Of a stretch of 7,177 bases of DNA, positions 6,998 to 7,177 are shown piece after piece. The translations under genes and the position numbers were made by a program. Origin of the DNA: Planctomycetota bacterium (lineage in GTDB: Bacteria; Planctomycetota; UBA1135; JALUZX01). A model generated the notes under the pieces. It saw only the letters and a program-made list of their open reading frames with translations, was not told where the DNA came from and ran no database searches. Positions within the stretch are counted from its first letter, which is position 1, and every line of letters begins with the position of its first letter. Where the stretch lies: NCBI GenBank assembly GCA_027011425.1, contig JALUZX010000593.1, positions 1 to 7,177 on the forward strand, read 5' to 3'.

Positions 6998-7081
6998 GTT
7001 CGATCTCTGATCATTCATTGCATTGCCACCGGGAGCCGCCCATTCTCCCGCCAAGGGGGGCGTCCCCGAATGGTTTTCTCC

Positions 7082-7177
7082 TCAAGACCGGGGTTCGTCC
7101 ACAAGTCTCAGTCCCAGCCGGCGGGCTTCTTCCAGGACTTCCCCGATCTCGGCGGGGGTGGGGCGCCGGTCCAGGGG
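7082..7177 (-). CDS. C-terminal end of a partial gene, possibly a PflX-like radical SAM protein
   Basis: The last 31 codons before a TGA at 7084-7082 read as a typical bacterial C-terminus: LDRRPTPAEIGEVLEEARRL followed by GLRLVDEPRS. The helix with alternating Glu/Ala/Arg and the order Arg-Pro-(S/T)-x-x-E...A-R-x-x-G-L are what I recall at the end of PflX-like radical SAM proteins (COG1313). The cysteine motif that would prove this lies outside the window. The gene is on the same strand as the SGNH/beta-helix gene and ends 84 bases before its chosen start, so co-transcription is possible. That the stretch is coding is fairly likely. The family is a guess. Confidence 0.55.
   Translation of the reverse strand, partial: PLDRRPTPAEIGEVLEEARRLGLRLVDEPRS

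Overview
The window is high-GC bacterial DNA, in the sixties of percent by eye and lower in one stretch. Its gene set suits a polysaccharide-degrading bacterium of the Planctomycetota/Lentisphaerota/Hydrogenedentota kind. The reasons are a vSGLT-like sodium/sugar symporter with a long extracellular insertion, a URO-D-like protein that is not HemE, and a large secreted protein joining an SGNH esterase to a right-handed beta-helix. The phylum is inferred from family habits. There is no rRNA, tRNA or other phylogenetic marker in the window.

Layout: positions 1-226 hold no recognisable gene, only one candidate sigma-70-type promoter. The plus strand then carries the symporter (227-2269), a HEPN/MNT toxin-antitoxin-type pair that overlaps by ATGA (2398-2718 and 2715-3098), and a URO-D superfamily gene (3188-4261). 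A 33-base gap (4262-4294) separates this block from a convergent minus-strand block. That block holds the SGNH/beta-helix gene (4295-6997) and, upstream of it, the last 31 codons of another gene (7082 to the window edge), whose tail resembles PflX-like radical SAM proteins.

How the genes may work together: the beta-helix/esterase would act outside the cytoplasm on an acylated polysaccharide, the symporter would import a released sugar, and the URO-D-like protein may process a small molecule in the cytoplasm. This is inference from family membership and proximity, since no shared regulation is visible. The HEPN/MNT pair has no evident link to sugar use. It looks like an accessory insertion: a hand count over 2401-2700 gives about 49% GC, clearly below its neighbours.

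I found no CRISPR array, IS element, tRNA, rRNA or convincing intrinsic terminator. No wholly new system is evident. The best leads are the symporter insertion, the architecture of the 900-residue secreted protein, the metal-site variant of the URO-D protein, and the HEPN protein that lacks the tyrosine modified in the characterised HepT toxin.
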